Positions 45,342 through 54,658 of a stretch of 64,000 nt of DNA are shown here, in pieces. The notes below the pieces were generated by a model. The model was not told the DNA's origin and did no database searches. It saw nothing but the letters and a program-made list of their open reading frames with translations. Origin of the DNA: Aminobacter carboxidus. GTDB lineage: Bacteria; Pseudomonadota; Alphaproteobacteria; Rhizobiales; Rhizobiaceae. The DNA is taken from positions 62,001 to 126,000 of the forward strand of contig NZ_JACZEP010000008.1 of assembly GCF_014863355.1 (NCBI RefSeq), given 5' to 3'. Every line of letters begins with the position of its first letter. Position 1 is the first letter of the stretch. A program made the translations under genes and the position numbers.

Positions 45342-45731
45342 ATGAAGGGCAGAACCAGATTGACGACCGGCTTGGAAGCCACGAACGACGTCGTGGCGCG
45401 GATGCAGAACGGTGACGAGGGAGGCAACGGCCCAGGCCGCGGCACGGCTGTCATCACCCGTACGAAGACCAAGACCAAGCGGCCGAGCCTCTACCGAGTG
45501 CTCATCCTCAATGACGACTACACCCCGATGGAGTTCGTCGTGCACGTGCTCGAACGCTTTTTCCAGAAGGACAAGGAGGCCGCTACCCGCATCATGTTGC
45601 ATGTCCATAATCATGGCGTCGGCGAATGCGGGATCTACACCTTCGAAGTGGCCGAGACCAAAGTGTCCCAGGTCATGGATTTCGCCAGACAGAACCAGCA
45701 TCCGCTGCAATGCGTGATGGAGAAGAAGTGA
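45342..45731 (+). CDS. clpS: Clp protease adaptor ClpS
   Basis: 129 residues from ATG 45342; an in-frame GTG at 45330 would add four. The conserved core begins [20 protein letters not shown] and includes [17 protein letters not shown], which carries the residues for binding N-degron substrates. An N-terminal extension of about 40 residues is longer than in E. coli ClpS (106 residues in all). It hands proteins with destabilising N-termini to ClpA, encoded 8 bases downstream. Confidence 0.94.
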   Translation: MKGRTRLTTGLEATNDVVARMQNGDEGGNGPGRGTAVITRTKTKTKRPSLYRVLILNDDYTPMEFVVHVLERFFQKDKEAATRIMLHVHNHGVGECGIYTFEVAETKVSQVMDFARQNQHPLQCVMEKK

Positions 45732-45739
45732 GGTATTGA

Positions 45740-48211
45740 ATGCCGGCTTTCTCCCAGGGCCTCGAAAAAGCGCTGCATCAGGCGTTGACGCTCGCCAACG
45801 AGCGTCACCACGAATATGCAACCCTCGAACATCTGCTGCTCGCCCTCATCGACGACAATGAGGCAGCGGCGGTCATGCGTGCCTGCAACGTCGATCTCGA
45901 CGAACTCAAGCAGACAGTGCTGACCTATATCGACACCGAGCTCGACAATCTCGTCACCGGCTACGACGAAGATTCAAAGCCGACCGCCGGTTTCCAGCGC
46001 GTCATCCAGCGCGCCGTCATTCACGTCCAGTCGTCCGGCCGCGAGGAAGTGTCCGGTGCCAATGTGCTCGTTGCGATCTTCGCCGAGCGCGAAAGCCACG
46101 CCGCCTATTTCCTGCAGGAACAGCAGATGACCCGTTACGACGCGGTCAACTACATCTCGCATGGCATCGCCAAGCGTCCTGGTGCTGCCGAGACCCGCAG
46201 CCCGCGCGGCGCCGATGAAGAGCAGCACGGTTCGAACGGCGAGGCGGGCGAAGAGACTGGCAAGGGCAAGAAGCAGCAGGATGCCCTGACCGCCTATTGC
46301 GTCAATCTCAATGTCAAGGCCCGCGCCGGCAAGATCGACCCGCTGATCGGGCGCGAGTCCGAGATCAACCGCACCATCCAGGTGCTGTGCCGCCGTTCCA
46401 AGAACAACCCGCTCTATGTCGGCGATCCCGGCGTCGGCAAGACGGCTATCGCCGAGGGCCTCGCCAAGCGCATCGTCGAAGGCGACGTGCCGGAAGTGCT
46501 CGAGGATGCCACCATCTTCGCGCTCGACATGGGCACGCTGCTGGCCGGCACACGCTATCGCGGTGATTTCGAAGAGCGCCTGAAGCAGGTCGTCAAGGAG
46601 CTCGAGGAGTATCCGGGCGCGGTGCTGTTCATCGACGAAATCCACACGGTGATCGGCGCTGGTGCGACGTCGGGTGGGGCAATGGACGCCTCCAACCTGC
46701 TCAAGCCGGCGCTGTCTTCGGGTGCGATCCGCTGCATCGGCTCGACCACTTACAAGGAGTTCCGCCAGTTCTTCGAGAAGGACCGGGCGCTCGTCCGCCG
46801 TTTCCAGAAGATCGACGTCAACGAGCCGACTGTCGACGATGCCATCGAGATCATGAAGGGCCTCAAGCCCTATTACGAAGAGTTCCACAAGGTGAAGTTC
46901 ACCAACGAGGCCATCAAGGCCGCGGTGGAGCTGTCGGCTCGCTACATCAACGACCGCAAGCTGCCCGACAAGGCGATCGACGTGATCGACGAGACGGGTG
47001 CGTCGCAGATGCTGTTGCCCGAAGGCAAGCGCAAGAAGACGATCGGCATCAAGGAGATCGAAGCGACGATCGCCACCATGGCGCGTATCCCGCCGAAGAC
47101 TGTCTCCGCCGACGACGAGAAGGTGCTGGCCGGCCTCGAGGTCGAACTGCAGCGCGTCGTCTACGGCCAGGACACGGCGATCACGGCGCTTACCTCGGCG
47201 ATCAAGCTGGCACGTGCCGGCCTGCGTGAACCGGAGAAGCCGATCGGCTCCTACCTGTTCTCGGGCCCGACCGGCGTCGGCAAGACCGAAGTGGCAAAGC
47301 AGCTCGCTTTGTCGCTGGGTGTCGAACTGATCCGCTTCGACATGTCGGAATACATGGAGCGCCATACCGTAAGCCGGCTGATCGGCGCGCCTCCCGGTTA
47401 TGTCGGCTTCGACCAGGGTGGTCTTTTGACCGACGGCGTCGACCAGCATCCGCATTGCGTGCTGCTGCTCGACGAAGTGGAAAAGGCCCATCCCGACCTG
47501 TTCAACATCCTGTTGCAGGTCATGGACCATGGCAAGCTGACCGACCACAACGGCAAGCAGATCGACTTCCGCAATGTCATCCTGATCATGACCACCAATG
47601 CGGGCGCGTCGGATGCGCAGCGTGCAGCGATCGGGTTCGGGTCGACCAAACGCGAAGGCGACGATGTCGAGGCGATCAACCGGCTGTTCACGCCGGAGTT
47701 CCGCAACCGTCTCGACGCCATCATCCCGTTCGGCTCGCTGCCGGTGCCGGTGGTGCATCAGGTCGTGCAGAAGTTCGTCATGCAGTTGGAAGCGCAGCTT
47801 TCCGAGCGTGGCGTGACCTTCGACCTGTCGCCGGATGCCATCGCCTGGCTGGCCGAAAAGGGTTACGACGAACGCATGGGCGCGCGCCCGCTCGGCCGCG
47901 TCATCCAGGAGCACATCAAGAAGCCGCTGGCTGACGAAGTGCTGTTCGGCAAGCTCAGGAAGGGCGGCACGGTGCGTGTCACCGTCGAGAAGAAGGAAAC
48001 CGGCGAATCTGGCCTGAAGCTCGAGACGCTGGCCGACGAAGTGCCGGTGAAGCCGAAGAAGGAAGATCCGGCCGATCGCCCGAAACTCAAGAAGGCGGCC
48101 GCCAAGAAGCCGGCGCCCAAGAAGGTTGTGGCGGCAAAGCCGAAGTCCGACCCGAAGGGCAAGGATGGCGGCAAGCGCAGCCTGGTTCCGCAACTGCCCC
48201 GCAAGGGCTGA
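45740..48211 (+). CDS. clpA: ATP-dependent Clp protease ATP-binding subunit ClpA
   Basis: 823 residues, an AAA+ unfoldase that feeds ClpP. The N domain (about 1-145) binds ClpS; the two ATPase modules have Walker A motifs [13 protein letters not shown] and [12 protein letters not shown]. The ClpP-docking I-G-F loop is present (AAIGFGST). E. coli ClpA has 758 residues; the difference is mainly a tail of about 60 residues rich in Lys, Ala and Pro ([20 protein letters not shown]), which looks disordered. It is followed by a strong terminator. Confidence 0.96.
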   Translation: MPAFSQGLEKALHQALTLANERHHEYATLEHLLLALIDDNEAAAVMRACNVDLDELKQTVLTYIDTELDNLVTGYDEDSKPTAGFQRVIQRAVIHVQSSGREEVSGANVLVAIFAERESHAAYFLQEQQMTRYDAVNYISHGIAKRPGAAETRSPRGADEEQHGSNGEAGEETGKGKKQQDALTAYCVNLNVKARAGKIDPLIGRESEINRTIQVLCRRSKNNPLYVGDPGVGKTAIAEGLAKRIVEGDVPEVLEDATIFALDMGTLLAGTRYRGDFEERLKQVVKELEEYPGAVLFIDEIHTVIGAGATSGGAMDASNLLKPALSSGAIRCIGSTTYKEFRQFFEKDRALVRRFQKIDVNEPTVDDAIEIMKGLKPYYEEFHKVKFTNEAIKAAVELSARYINDRKLPDKAIDVIDETGASQMLLPEGKRKKTIGIKEIEATIATMARIPPKTVSADDEKVLAGLEVELQRVVYGQDTAITALTSAIKLARAGLREPEKPIGSYLFSGPTGVGKTEVAKQLALSLGVELIRFDMSEYMERHTVSRLIGAPPGYVGFDQGGLLTDGVDQHPHCVLLLDEVEKAHPDLFNILLQVMDHGKLTDHNGKQIDFRNVILIMTTNAGASDAQRAAIGFGSTKREGDDVEAINRLFTPEFRNRLDAIIPFGSLPVPVVHQVVQKFVMQLEAQLSERGVTFDLSPDAIAWLAEKGYDERMGARPLGRVIQEHIKKPLADEVLFGKLRKGGTVRVTVEKKETGESGLKLETLADEVPVKPKKEDPADRPKLKKAAAKKPAPKKVVAAKPKSDPKGKDGGKRSLVPQLPRKG

Positions 48212-48224
48212 TCGCAAGAATGAA

Positions 48225-48252
48225 GAAGCCCCGGAAACGGGGCTTCTTTTTT
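48225..48252 (+). terminator. Terminator of clpS-clpA
   Basis: GAAGCCCCG / CGGGGCTTC with a GAAA tetraloop, followed by six T residues. It begins 13 bases past the clpA stop. Confidence 0.96.
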
Positions 48253-48278
48253 GGCTGCCCAATTGCCGGGAAGTGCCG

Positions 48279-49529
48279 TCAGGCGACGATCGGGCTTTCG
48301 ACGCGGTTGCGGCCGAGCCGCTTGGCCCGGTAAAGCCAGGTGTCGGCGTCCCTGATCATCTGTTCGGCTGAAACCGGGCCGCTCTTCACAGTCGTCACCC
48401 CGATGCTGACCGTGGTGCTCAGCCCGGGTTCGGCCAGGGTCATGGCTGCGACCGCGGCGCGAAGACGTTCGGCGAGGATCGTCGCGTCCCCGGCGTTCAG
48501 GTCCTGGCAGACGGCGACGAACTCCTCGCCTCCATAGCGGAACAGGCGGTCGCCGCTGCGCAGCGCGCCGTCCAGCGATCGTGCGACTTCCTTCAGTACC
48601 TTGTCGCCAGTGACATGGCCGTACTGGTCGTTGATGCTCTTGAAGTGGTCGATGTCGATCATCAGCAGGCTCACCGGCATGCGGTCGGCCAGCGAGCGGT
48701 CGATCAGCGACTGTGCCACCGCTTCGAAATGTCCGCGGTCGCTTGTGCCGGTCAGCGTGTCCTTGCCGGTCTTTTGCAGCAGGTCCTCGTAGCGGTGGCG
48801 AAATGTCAGGCGATCGAAGACCTTGAGCAGTGGTTCGGGACCGGCCAGTGCCGGCCTGGTGTCGACATAGCGCAAATAGATGACGAGCATCGCGCTGTAG
48901 AGGGCCGCCGCTGCCATCTTGGCGATCCAGCCGCCATAGAGCGCGCTGATCGGCACGCCCGACACGAGGTGAAGGCCAAGAAAGAACATCAACTGGTCGA
49001 AGGTAAGAACCAGTGCGGCGCTCAGGAATATGCGCTTGAACAAGGTGTTGGCGATACGCTGGCCGAGCTTCTCGTAGATCAGGATCAGCGCGATGCTGTC
49101 GAGGAACAGCAGCGCCGTTCCCCAGACCATCAGCACGCCCATGTCGTCAAGGAAGGTCAGGTCAGGCTGGTGGCCGGGCATTTCCGCGACATCGCCATAG
49201 AGGCGCAGGATCAGGGCCAGTGCCACCATCAGGCAGTTGCCGATCAACAGCCCATAGATCGGCTGGCGCACCGTTTCGGCGTCCTCCTTGATATAGAGCA
49301 GGAGAAACATCAGCAGCTTGCCGGAGAACATGACCGTCGAGCCGGGCGATATCAGGCCGAAAGGCAGCTGAACGAAGAATACGGCGGCGAGGTAGGTCTC
49401 GAGGAAGTGCATCACCCCAAGCACGCAAACGAAGATTCCGATGCCGAATCTGTGGCGTGAATGAAAAACCGCAGCCATGGTCACGAAGTAGATCAGCGCC
49501 TGCAAGACCAGCAGCAATGCACCTGTCAT
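48279..49529 (-). CDS. Membrane diguanylate cyclase (GGDEF)
   Basis: 416 residues. About seven membrane segments fill the first 220 residues and form an unrecognised sensor module. The C-terminal GGDEF domain has the intact signature GGEEF and an inhibitory site RSGD five residues before it (RSGDRLFRYGGEEF), so it should make c-di-GMP and be feedback-inhibited. No EAL domain. It is a single gene convergent with clpA. Input signal unknown. Confidence 0.92.
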   Translation of the reverse strand: MTGALLLVLQALIYFVTMAAVFHSRHRFGIGIFVCVLGVMHFLETYLAAVFFVQLPFGLISPGSTVMFSGKLLMFLLLYIKEDAETVRQPIYGLLIGNCLMVALALILRLYGDVAEMPGHQPDLTFLDDMGVLMVWGTALLFLDSIALILIYEKLGQRIANTLFKRIFLSAALVLTFDQLMFFLGLHLVSGVPISALYGGWIAKMAAAALYSAMLVIYLRYVDTRPALAGPEPLLKVFDRLTFRHRYEDLLQKTGKDTLTGTSDRGHFEAVAQSLIDRSLADRMPVSLLMIDIDHFKSINDQYGHVTGDKVLKEVARSLDGALRSGDRLFRYGGEEFVAVCQDLNAGDATILAERLRAAVAAMTLAEPGLSTTVSIGVTTVKSGPVSAEQMIRDADTWLYRAKRLGRNRVESPIVA

Positions 49530-49722
49530 GACGTGGCTGTTCCTCGCTTCCCACCCATGGCCTACCTACATCTTTACAGTGCGTAAACCGTTAATATGCC
49601 GTCGCTTCGGGGAGTTGGCATGATATGGCGCCGTCTGGGCGAGGGGCACAAGGCGCAAGTCGATTGCGCCAGACGGACGCAAGCGCTGACTTGGCCGAAA
49701 GGCCATGCTATGCGCGTTTTCG

Positions 49723-50469
49723 ATGCCTGCTGATCCCGTATCTTCATTGCCGAGCCTGTCGACACGCCGCCTCTGGTACCTCCGAGGCGTGCGGGCCGCC
49801 TTCTCGATCCCTGGCCTGATCCTCGCCAGCGCTTTCATCGGCTTTGCCGGGCTCGCCAAGGAGGCGGGGCTAACGCTGGCGCAGACCGTTTTCATGGTCG
49901 GCATGGTCTGGGCGCTGCCGGCCAAGGTGGTGCTGATCGGCGCCATCCTGTCTGGCGCTTCGCTGCCGGCAGCGGCTTTTGCAGTCGCGCTGTCGTCGAT
50001 CCGGCTTACACCGATGGTTGTGGCGCTCGTGCCCGAATTGCGTGGGCCAAAGACGCCGCGCTGGGTGCTCTATTTCCTGTCGCACTTCGTCGCCGTCACT
50101 TCCTGGGTGCTGGCGATGGAGCGGCTGCGCGGCATCCCGCGCGAACTGCGCACCAGTTATTATGCCGGGCTCGGATCGACGCTTGTCCTGTTCAACATGC
50201 TGGTCACGGCGGTTGTCTATCTCGTCGCCGACAGCCTGCCACCAGCGGTCTCGGCGGCACTGTTCCTGCTCACGCCGATGTATTTCCTGACCTCGCTGTG
50301 GGGCTCGGCGCGCGAGCGGGCAGGGCATGTCGCGATGGTCCTCGGGCTCATCCTCGGACCGCTTCTCCATCTCGTCGTACCCGGCTTCGACCTGCTCGGC
50401 GCCGGACTGATCGGTGGCGGGGCAGCCTTCGCCTGCCATCGCCTGTCGCGCCGGAAGGCACCGGCATGA
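49723..50469 (+). CDS. azlC: AzlC family transporter subunit
   Basis: 248 residues, polytopic. The hallmark of AzlC (R-G-x-R-x-(A/S)-(F/I)-P near the first helix, then GLAKEAGLTLAQTVFMVG) is seen from residue 15. With AzlD it exports branched-chain amino acids or analogues. An ATG 18 bases upstream (49705) is an alternative start. Its stop overlaps the azlD start (ATGA at 50466-50469). Confidence 0.85.
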   Translation: MPADPVSSLPSLSTRRLWYLRGVRAAFSIPGLILASAFIGFAGLAKEAGLTLAQTVFMVGMVWALPAKVVLIGAILSGASLPAAAFAVALSSIRLTPMVVALVPELRGPKTPRWVLYFLSHFVAVTSWVLAMERLRGIPRELRTSYYAGLGSTLVLFNMLVTAVVYLVADSLPPAVSAALFLLTPMYFLTSLWGSARERAGHVAMVLGLILGPLLHLVVPGFDLLGAGLIGGGAAFACHRLSRRKAPA

Positions 50470-50813
50470 CCTTCGACGCAATCGACGCCTGGTGGTGGCC
50501 GTTCCTGTTCATCCTCGTCGGCGGGTGGCTCGCTACTGACGCCTGGCGCTTTCTCGGTGTCTATCTCGGCGACCGCCTCAGCGAGGATTCCGACCTGCTC
50601 GTGCTGGTCAGGGCGCTCGCCACCGCACTCGTCGCCGCCGTCATCGGCAATCTGATCGTCTTCCCCAGCGGAGCGCTCGTCGATACGGCCCTCGCCTTGC
50701 GTATCGGCGCCGCCGGCGGCGGCTTTGCTGCCTATCTGCTCTTAGGACGGAAGATACTCGTGGGTATCGTCGCGGCCGAATTCATCTTGCTGGTCGGCTT
50801 GTGGATTAAGTGA
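50466..50813 (+). CDS. azlD: AzlD family transporter subunit
   Basis: 115 residues with four membrane helices, beginning MTFDAIDAWWWPFLFILVGG. Small partner of AzlC; the two proteins form the branched-chain amino acid exporter (LIV-E family). Translationally coupled to azlC by a four-base overlap. Confidence 0.85.
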   Translation: MTFDAIDAWWWPFLFILVGGWLATDAWRFLGVYLGDRLSEDSDLLVLVRALATALVAAVIGNLIVFPSGALVDTALALRIGAAGGGFAAYLLLGRKILVGIVAAEFILLVGLWIK

Positions 50814-51213
50814 GCCAGGAATGCGAGGCGGGCCACGTCACGCTCTAGTTCACGAAGCTGCTCGAAATTCTGCATGTCATATTCACGACAGCACAATTAC
50901 CGAGGTCTATAGTCCCCAAGGGGTTGGGGGACCCGTAGTGGCTGAATTACAGGCAACAAGGGCAGCACTCCGGCAAGAAACTGACGCCTTGCTGGCCGTT
51001 AAAGGGTAGGCATTGTTGTGGCGTTTGTCGCCTGGAAGGTGGCGGATCAACTCGCCCTGGCTGCAGAAAGTCGGACACTGTAGAGGCCTTTGCGCGATTG
51101 GCGGTGGGTGCCATCACCTTTGTGGTCTGGCGGCTGGGCATGGCAGTCTACGATGCGTTCGGCAGGCGGGTTGCCCAGTCGACGTTATCGCCGACCTGAA
51201 GGCGCTGCGCCAG
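50814..51213. other. 400-base stretch without an intact gene; possible gene remnant
   Basis: No frame with a convincing start is open through the stretch. Three short helical-looking pieces lie in different frames on the plus strand: LQATRAALRQETDALLAVKG (about 50946-51006), IVVAFVAWKVADQLALAAES (about 51014-51073) and FARLAVGAITFVVWRLGMAV (about 51088-51147). Joined, they would give a short coiled coil plus membrane helix, so a decayed gene is possible. No terminator or RNA gene was seen. Confidence 0.35.
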
Positions 51214-51648
51214 TTACGCACCCGCCAGCGCAGCCCTGATCTTCTCCGCATTGGCCGCCAACACCTCAGGCTTCTCCATCACCGCGGCATGCCCCTTGGG
51301 AGCGACGCCTTCAAAGCGTGGGACGATGTGGACGTGGAGATGGAACACAGTCTGGCCGGCCGCTGCCTCGTTGAACTGCGAAATCACGATGCCGTCGGCA
51401 TCAAAGGCTTGCTGCGCGGCTCGTGCCACCTTCTGGACTGCAGAAAACAGCTTGGCGAATGTTGCTGGCGCGGCGTCGAGGAGGTTGCGCGACGGCGTCT
51501 TGGGGACAACGAGCGTATGCCCGGTGCTCTGCGGCATCACATCCATGAACGCAACCACGGCGTCGTCTTCGTAGACCCGATGCGCGGGAATCTCGCCGCG
51601 CAGGATCTTGGCGAAGATGTTGTTTGGATCGTAAGCGGCGCTCGACAT
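51214..51648 (-). CDS. HIT family hydrolase
   Basis: 144 residues. The His-triad motif is HLHVHIVPR near residue 102, and the N-terminal DPNNIFAKILRGEIPAHRVY is typical of the HINT/YcfF branch. Such proteins split nucleotide-phosphate bonds (adenylated amines or lysyl-AMP). Single gene, divergent from the SMR pump gene. Confidence 0.93.
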   Translation of the reverse strand: MSSAAYDPNNIFAKILRGEIPAHRVYEDDAVVAFMDVMPQSTGHTLVVPKTPSRNLLDAAPATFAKLFSAVQKVARAAQQAFDADGIVISQFNEAAAGQTVFHLHVHIVPRFEGVAPKGHAAVMEKPEVLAANAEKIRAALAGA

Positions 51649-51736
51649 GGCCTATCCCGTTTGCTGCGATTTCGTGGTGGATGTTTCGGCGCTGGCAGGC
51701 GGAACGTCAAGCTGCGGAAGGCCGTAAGGAGCAAAG

Positions 51737-52066
51737 TTGAACTACATCTATCTGATCGTGGCGGTGGCCTTCGAGGTCGTCGCGACCTCCGCGCTGAAGG
51801 AAACCAATGGCTTCACGCGGCTATGGCCGTCGGTCATCGCGCTCGCTGGCTATGCCTGCGCGTTCTACTTCCTGTCGCTGGTGCTGCGCCAGGTGCCGGT
51901 CGGCATCGTCTACGCCATGTGGTGTGGCGCCGGAATCGTTTTCATCACGGCGATTGCCTGGATCTGGTTTCGTCAGGCGCTCGATCTGCCCGCGTTGATC
52001 GGAATCGGGCTGATCATGGCTGGTGTCATGGTGATCAACCTGTTCTCGAAATCGATTGTCCATTGA
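51737..52066 (+). CDS. Small multidrug resistance (SMR) efflux protein
   Basis: 109 residues with four membrane helices. The essential membrane glutamate is E13 (AVAFEVVATSALK), equivalent to E14 of EmrE, and the conserved Trp-Gly region YAMWCGAGIV is present. It is a proton-coupled exporter of quaternary cations or guanidinium-type substrates. AAGGAG precedes the ATG. It ends 3 bases from the convergent GNAT gene. Confidence 0.92.
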   Translation: MNYIYLIVAVAFEVVATSALKETNGFTRLWPSVIALAGYACAFYFLSLVLRQVPVGIVYAMWCGAGIVFITAIAWIWFRQALDLPALIGIGLIMAGVMVINLFSKSIVH

Positions 52067-52069
52067 AGC

Positions 52070-53275
52070 TCAGTCGCGCCTGAACGGGCCGTGCTCCTCG
52101 AGATATTCGCCGATCTGGGCGACCTCCCGACGCTCGCGCTCGAGATACTCGGCGACCGCCCGGCGCAGGCCGGGGTGTACGATGTAGTGTGCTGATTGGG
52201 TCGTGACCGGGCGATAGCCGCGCGCCAGCTTGTGCTCGCCTTGAGCGCCTGCCTCCACGACCCTGAGCTTGCGTTCGATGGCGAAGTCGATGGCCTGATG
52301 GTAGCAGACCTCGAAATGCAGGAAGGGGTGATCCTCGATGCAGCCCCAGTTGCGGCCGTAAAGCGTGTCCGAGCCGATGAAGTTGATCGCGCCAGCGATG
52401 TAGCGCCCGCCGCGCCTAGCCATGACCAGCAGCACGTCGTCGGCCATGCGTTCGCCGATCAGCGAGAAAAACGTCCTGGTCAGATAGGGTCTGCCCCATT
52501 TGCGGCCGCCGGTGTCCATGTAGAAGGCGAAGAAGTCGTCCCAGTGCGCTTCGGTGATGTCCTTGCCAGTCAGGCGCTCGATCGAAATGCCGTCCGCCAG
52601 TGCCTCGCGCCGCTCCTTCTTCAGTGCCTTGCGCTTGCGCGAGGCAAGGGTGCAGAGGAAATCGTCATAGCTGCCGAAGCCTTCGTTGAAGAAGTGGAAT
52701 TGCTGGTCAGTGCGGCGCAGGAACCCTGTGCCTTGGAGGATGTCGACTTCGTCGGCCTCGGCGAAGGTGACATGCGCTGATGACACGCCGACGCCTTCGG
52801 CGACGCTGCGCAGCGCCGTTGCCAGCGCCGCCTTTGTCGCAGGTGCCGTGGCGCCCGGAACAGCCAGCAGGCGAGGGCCGGTCGCCGGCGTGAACGGTAT
52901 CGAGGCCTGGAGCTTGGGATAGTAGCGTCCACCGGCGCGTTCGAAGGCGTCGGCCCAGCCGTGGTCGAAGACGTATTCGCCTTGGCTATGCGATTTGGCG
53001 TAGCAGGCAAGCGCACCGAGAAAGGTGCCATCGGCCGTCTCCAGTCGGAGGTGGTGACCTTGCCAGCCGGTCTTGCGAACGGCGCAGCCGGACTCCTCAA
53101 GAATGCTCAGAAAATCAAATGAAATGAAAGGGTTGTAGGACGATCCTGCATTGGCTCTGGATGTCCCTGAGAGGGCGTTCCAGTCGTCGCGGCCGAACTC
53201 GCTGATGCTTGAGACGACGCGGACGGCATAACCGCCATCCGCACTCGTCGCCCCGACATCGCTCGCATTGCTCAT
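52070..53275 (-). CDS. GNAT/FemAB-like acyltransferase (DUF482)
   Basis: 401 residues. The family pattern is seen in SSYNPFISFDFLSILEESGC, YVFDHGWADAFERAGGRYYP, FYMDTGGRKWGRPYLTRTFF and GRNWGCIEDHPFLHFEVCYH. This is the FemAB_like (DUF482) group of the GNAT superfamily, annotated as putative peptidoglycan biosynthesis or N-acetyltransferase proteins; no substrate is proven. Last of a RidA-GDPD-GNAT unit, 38 bases after the GDPD start region. Confidence 0.85.
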   Translation of the reverse strand: MSNASDVGATSADGGYAVRVVSSISEFGRDDWNALSGTSRANAGSSYNPFISFDFLSILEESGCAVRKTGWQGHHLRLETADGTFLGALACYAKSHSQGEYVFDHGWADAFERAGGRYYPKLQASIPFTPATGPRLLAVPGATAPATKAALATALRSVAEGVGVSSAHVTFAEADEVDILQGTGFLRRTDQQFHFFNEGFGSYDDFLCTLASRKRKALKKERREALADGISIERLTGKDITEAHWDDFFAFYMDTGGRKWGRPYLTRTFFSLIGERMADDVLLVMARRGGRYIAGAINFIGSDTLYGRNWGCIEDHPFLHFEVCYHQAIDFAIERKLRVVEAGAQGEHKLARGYRPVTTQSAHYIVHPGLRRAVAEYLERERREVAQIGEYLEEHGPFRRD

Positions 53276-53313
53276 GCGTTGTTACTTACGCTCGATAACA
53301 GCCGTTGCAAGGG

Positions 53314-54042
53314 TCAGGCCACCACCACGGCATCGGGATCGAAGCCTTCAAAGGTCATCTGGTCGGCTTGCGCAAAGGTCGTGCGCACGGCTTCCTGGTC
53401 GCGCACCGTCCAGGTGATGACGGGCATGGCGAGTTTGTCACGCACAAAGCTGACAAACCTGTTCGGCAGGTGCGTGACGGAGTACGACACAAACGAGATG
53501 CCGTGCGCCAGCATCGAAAAATGCGCTTCGAGCTCGTGATCCAGATCACCCCAGGCGGTCAGTCCGGCCGGAATGCCAGGCGCGTGGCGGGAGAAGTCGC
53601 GGATCAGCCAGTGATCGAACGACATGATCGCCACCTTGCCCTTGTAGTTGCGCAAGGCGGCGGCCACCCGTTCGACCAGTTCGCCGTCATGTCCGGGAAT
53701 GCCCTTGAGCTCGATGACCAGCGGCACGCGTCCGTCGACCAGTTTGAGCATTTCGGCAAGGGTAGGCACGTGATCGGCGGTGCCGCCGACGCGAAGTGCC
53801 GCAAGTTCGCGTGTCGTACGCTGCCAGATGAAGCCATCCGTGCCGGTCAGCCGGTTGAGGACGTCGTCATGAAACACGGCGACGTCGCCGTTGGCGGTCA
53901 GATGCACGTCGCATTCGATGGCGTAGCCGCGCTGGGCCGCCCGCTCGAAAGCGGACAGCGTGTTTTCCCAGCATGTCTTGTTGAGGTCATGCAGGCCGCG
54001 ATGGGCGATAGGGCGGGCGGTCAGCCAAGCAAGGTCGGTCAT
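53314..54042 (-). CDS. Glycerophosphodiester phosphodiesterase
   Basis: 242 residues. The catalytic site of the GDPD TIM barrel is intact: PIAHRGLHDLNKTCWENTLS, the metal ligands in ECDVHLTANGDVAVFHDD, and VIELKG. It releases sn-glycerol-3-phosphate from glycerophosphodiesters. No signal peptide, so cytoplasmic. The ATG at 54042 was used; a GTG at 54054 overlapping the RidA stop is also possible and would couple the two. Confidence 0.92.
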   Translation of the reverse strand: MTDLAWLTARPIAHRGLHDLNKTCWENTLSAFERAAQRGYAIECDVHLTANGDVAVFHDDVLNRLTGTDGFIWQRTTRELAALRVGGTADHVPTLAEMLKLVDGRVPLVIELKGIPGHDGELVERVAAALRNYKGKVAIMSFDHWLIRDFSRHAPGIPAGLTAWGDLDHELEAHFSMLAHGISFVSYSVTHLPNRFVSFVRDKLAMPVITWTVRDQEAVRTTFAQADQMTFEGFDPDAVVVA

Positions 54043-54050
54043 GGAGACGC

Positions 54051-54515
54051 TCACTCGTGCTCGATGATGGCTTCGATCTCGACTGCGGCATTCAGCGGCA
54101 GCGAAGCGACGCCGACGGCCGAGCGCGCATGCTTGCCGCGTTCGCCGAGTGCTGCGACCAGGAAGTCGGATGCGCCGTTGGCGACAAGGTGCTGCTCGGT
54201 GAAGTCGGATGACGAGGCGACAAAGACGCTGATCTTGACGATGCGCTTGATCTTTTCGAGGTCGCCAAGCGCAGCCTTGGCCTGGGCCAGGATGTTGACG
54301 GCGCACTGCCTGGCAGCTTCCTTGCCGCCTTCGACGTCGACGTCACGGCCGAGCAGGCCGGTGGCGATGAGCTTGCCATCCTTGAGCGGCAACTGGCCGG
54401 CGGTGAAGACGAGATTGCCTGATGCCATGAACGGCACGTAGTTGGCAGCGGGGGCAGCGGCTGCGGGCAAGGTGATGCCAAGATCGCTTAGCCGCTTTTC
54501 GATTGTTTCGCCCAT
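54051..54515 (-). CDS. RidA family protein
   Basis: 154 residues of the RidA/YjgF/TdcF family, longer YjgF-YER057c type (LGITLPAAAAPAANYVPFMA, then LVFTAGQLPL). The Arg in KHARSAVGVASLP and the Glu in AVEIEAIIE, which bind substrate carboxylates, are kept. RidA deaminates reactive 2-aminoacrylate-type enamines and imines. First gene of the unit leading to GDPD and the GNAT protein. Confidence 0.92.
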   Translation of the reverse strand: MGETIEKRLSDLGITLPAAAAPAANYVPFMASGNLVFTAGQLPLKDGKLIATGLLGRDVDVEGGKEAARQCAVNILAQAKAALGDLEKIKRIVKISVFVASSSDFTEQHLVANGASDFLVAALGERGKHARSAVGVASLPLNAAVEIEAIIEHE

Positions 54516-54658
54516 CGTCTTTCCTTATCTCTGAGTCTCGGGTGGCGGGTGAGGCTGCGCCGAAACTGCTATGTTTGCCTCGCTTCCGCCACGACTTTTT
54601 TTAAGGTGGACCATCATTCAAGGCGGCTGGTCATGGCCGCGCCGATCGGAGCCAGTGT

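Noticed and set aside
45974-48262. 762-codon open frame on the minus strand opposite clpA
   Set aside because: Shadow of clpA, whose protein is fully conserved. The antisense product has no recognisable domain.
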